Positions 63,371 through 64,000 of a stretch of 64,000 bases of DNA are shown here, in pieces. The notes beneath the pieces are model-generated. The model saw only the letters and a list, made by a program, of their open reading frames with translations. It was not told where the DNA came from and did no database searches. The stretch covers positions 825,698 to 889,697 of the forward strand of contig NZ_AJYD02000013.1 in NCBI RefSeq assembly GCF_000286835.2, written 5' to 3'. The stretch comes from Enterovibrio norvegicus FF-33 (GTDB lineage: Bacteria; Pseudomonadota; Gammaproteobacteria; Enterobacterales; Vibrionaceae). A program made the translations under genes and the position numbers. Every line of letters starts with the position of its first letter. Position 1 is the first letter of the stretch.

Positions 63371-63954
63371 TTAAATCGCGTTAAACAGCGCTTGGGTCAG
63401 TTTGTCATTAGTGGATATGGTTTTCGCGTTCGCCTGATAATTGCGCTGAGCGGTCATCAAACTCACCAATTCTGTCGTCAGATCGACGTTCGAGCCTTCA
63501 AGTGCACCCGGTGTTAACCCGCCTAAGGTGCCTGAACCCGGCACGCCGATGATCGGAGCACCTGAGCCATAGCTTTGCGTCCACGCTGTACCGCTCACCG
63601 TTGCCAAACCTTGTGGGTTAGCAAAATCTGCTAACACAACCTGACCTTGAAGCTGCGACTGACCATTGGTGTAAGTCGCGTAGATCATGCCGTTGTCTTC
63701 CACGCGCACGCCCGCCAATTCACCGGAGGTGTAACCGTTCGGATTGTTGGTGCTGACACCGAACGCCGCACCAAACTGAGTGCTACCAGCAAGGCTGATA
63801 TCAATGCTGACCGGATTCGCGCCCGCCGCCGGGAATGCAACGTTAAACGTGCCCGTTGGTGAAGCCAGCGTGCCGTCTTCATTAAAATCTACCGCGACGG
63901 TTTGAACTGGGGTTGTGCTGCCATCGACTTGCACATTGACCTGCCACTGGTTAT
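63371..63954 (-). CDS. flgE: Lateral flagellar hook protein FlgE, C-terminal part only
   Basis: About 194 codons of the hook protein: a DNQWQVNVQVDGSTTPVQTV stretch, SIDISLAGSTQFGAAFGVST, and the conserved end LEGSNVDLTTELVSLMTAQR, NYQANAKTISTNDKLTQALF. A full FlgE is roughly twice as long. At 63955 the flgE sequence stops and the remaining 46 bases of the window are flgI sequence in another reading frame (open, but not FlgE-like). The missing N-terminal half would lie to the right if the join is false. Confidence 0.9.
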
Positions 63955-64000
63955 CATGGACAGCATGATCACGCGCTGCTGCGTGTCTTTGGGCGCACGC
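63955..64000 (-). repeat. Exact copy of an internal flgI segment
   Basis: Identical over all 46 bases to 60233-60278 and reaching the window end. Relative to the flgE frame the segment is read one base out of the flgI frame, so it is not a domain fusion. Confidence 0.95.

Noticed and set aside
1..64000. CRISPR arrays, prophage, transposases, tRNA or rRNA genes
   Set aside because: No spaced direct repeats, integrase or transposase motifs, or RNA gene signatures were recognised.

Overview
The window looks like chromosomal DNA of a marine gammaproteobacterium, most likely a member of the Vibrionaceae (Vibrio, Photobacterium, Grimontia or Enterovibrio type; the genus cannot be fixed from the sequence alone). 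The main reason is a large lateral (secondary, proton-driven) flagellar gene set of the laf type: motY-lafK, fliEFGHIJ, fliMNPQR-flhBA, lafA, fliDSTKL-lafSTU and flgE-L. Gene products, gene order and a perfect sigma-54 promoter all fit the lateral system known from Vibrio parahaemolyticus and Aeromonas. No rRNA, tRNA, CRISPR array, transposase or integrase was recognised.

Region 1 (1-17.7 kb) is accessory and metabolic. It holds mannose-6-phosphate isomerase, a secreted family-3 glucan hydrolase lipoprotein preceded by a 44-bp dyad, a solitary SF2 helicase with an internal membrane segment, a double SnoaL-like protein, a 450-residue protein that is almost only RTX repeats and unusually rich in cysteine, an AraC regulator with an EamA exporter, an OhrR-like sensor divergent from a periplasmic catalase-like peroxidase, a second EamA exporter, an unrecognised two-gene membrane/exported pair and a VOC-family protein.

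Region 2 (17.8-34.8 kb) is the first lateral flagellar block. A minus-strand operon (motY-lafK-fliEFGHIJ) diverges from a plus-strand export/switch operon (fliMNPQR-flhBA plus an EAL-like gene) across an AT-rich spacer; the flagellin gene lafA follows with two terminators.

Region 3 (34.9-43.8 kb) is a complete sarcosine catabolism operon (purU-folD-soxBDAG plus an Ldh2-family dehydrogenase) under a divergent IclR regulator. It sits between lafA and the fliD operon. Sarcosine oxidase yields glycine, hydrogen peroxide and methylene-tetrahydrofolate; FolD and PurU return the folate to the free form.

Region 4 (44.1-50.5 kb) is the late lateral operon fliD-fliS-fliT-fliK-fliL-lafS-lafT-lafU, preceded by a perfect sigma-54 promoter and a 10-bp inverted repeat. 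Region 5 (50.5-55.8 kb) holds a small membrane protein, a PheC-like periplasmic protein, CorA and a large unrecognised lipoprotein. Region 6 (55.8-64.0 kb) is the minus-strand axial operon flgE(partial)-FGHIJKL plus a LafW-like gene. At the right edge flgE is interrupted by 46 bases identical to an internal part of flgI, which points to an assembly join or a real rearrangement.
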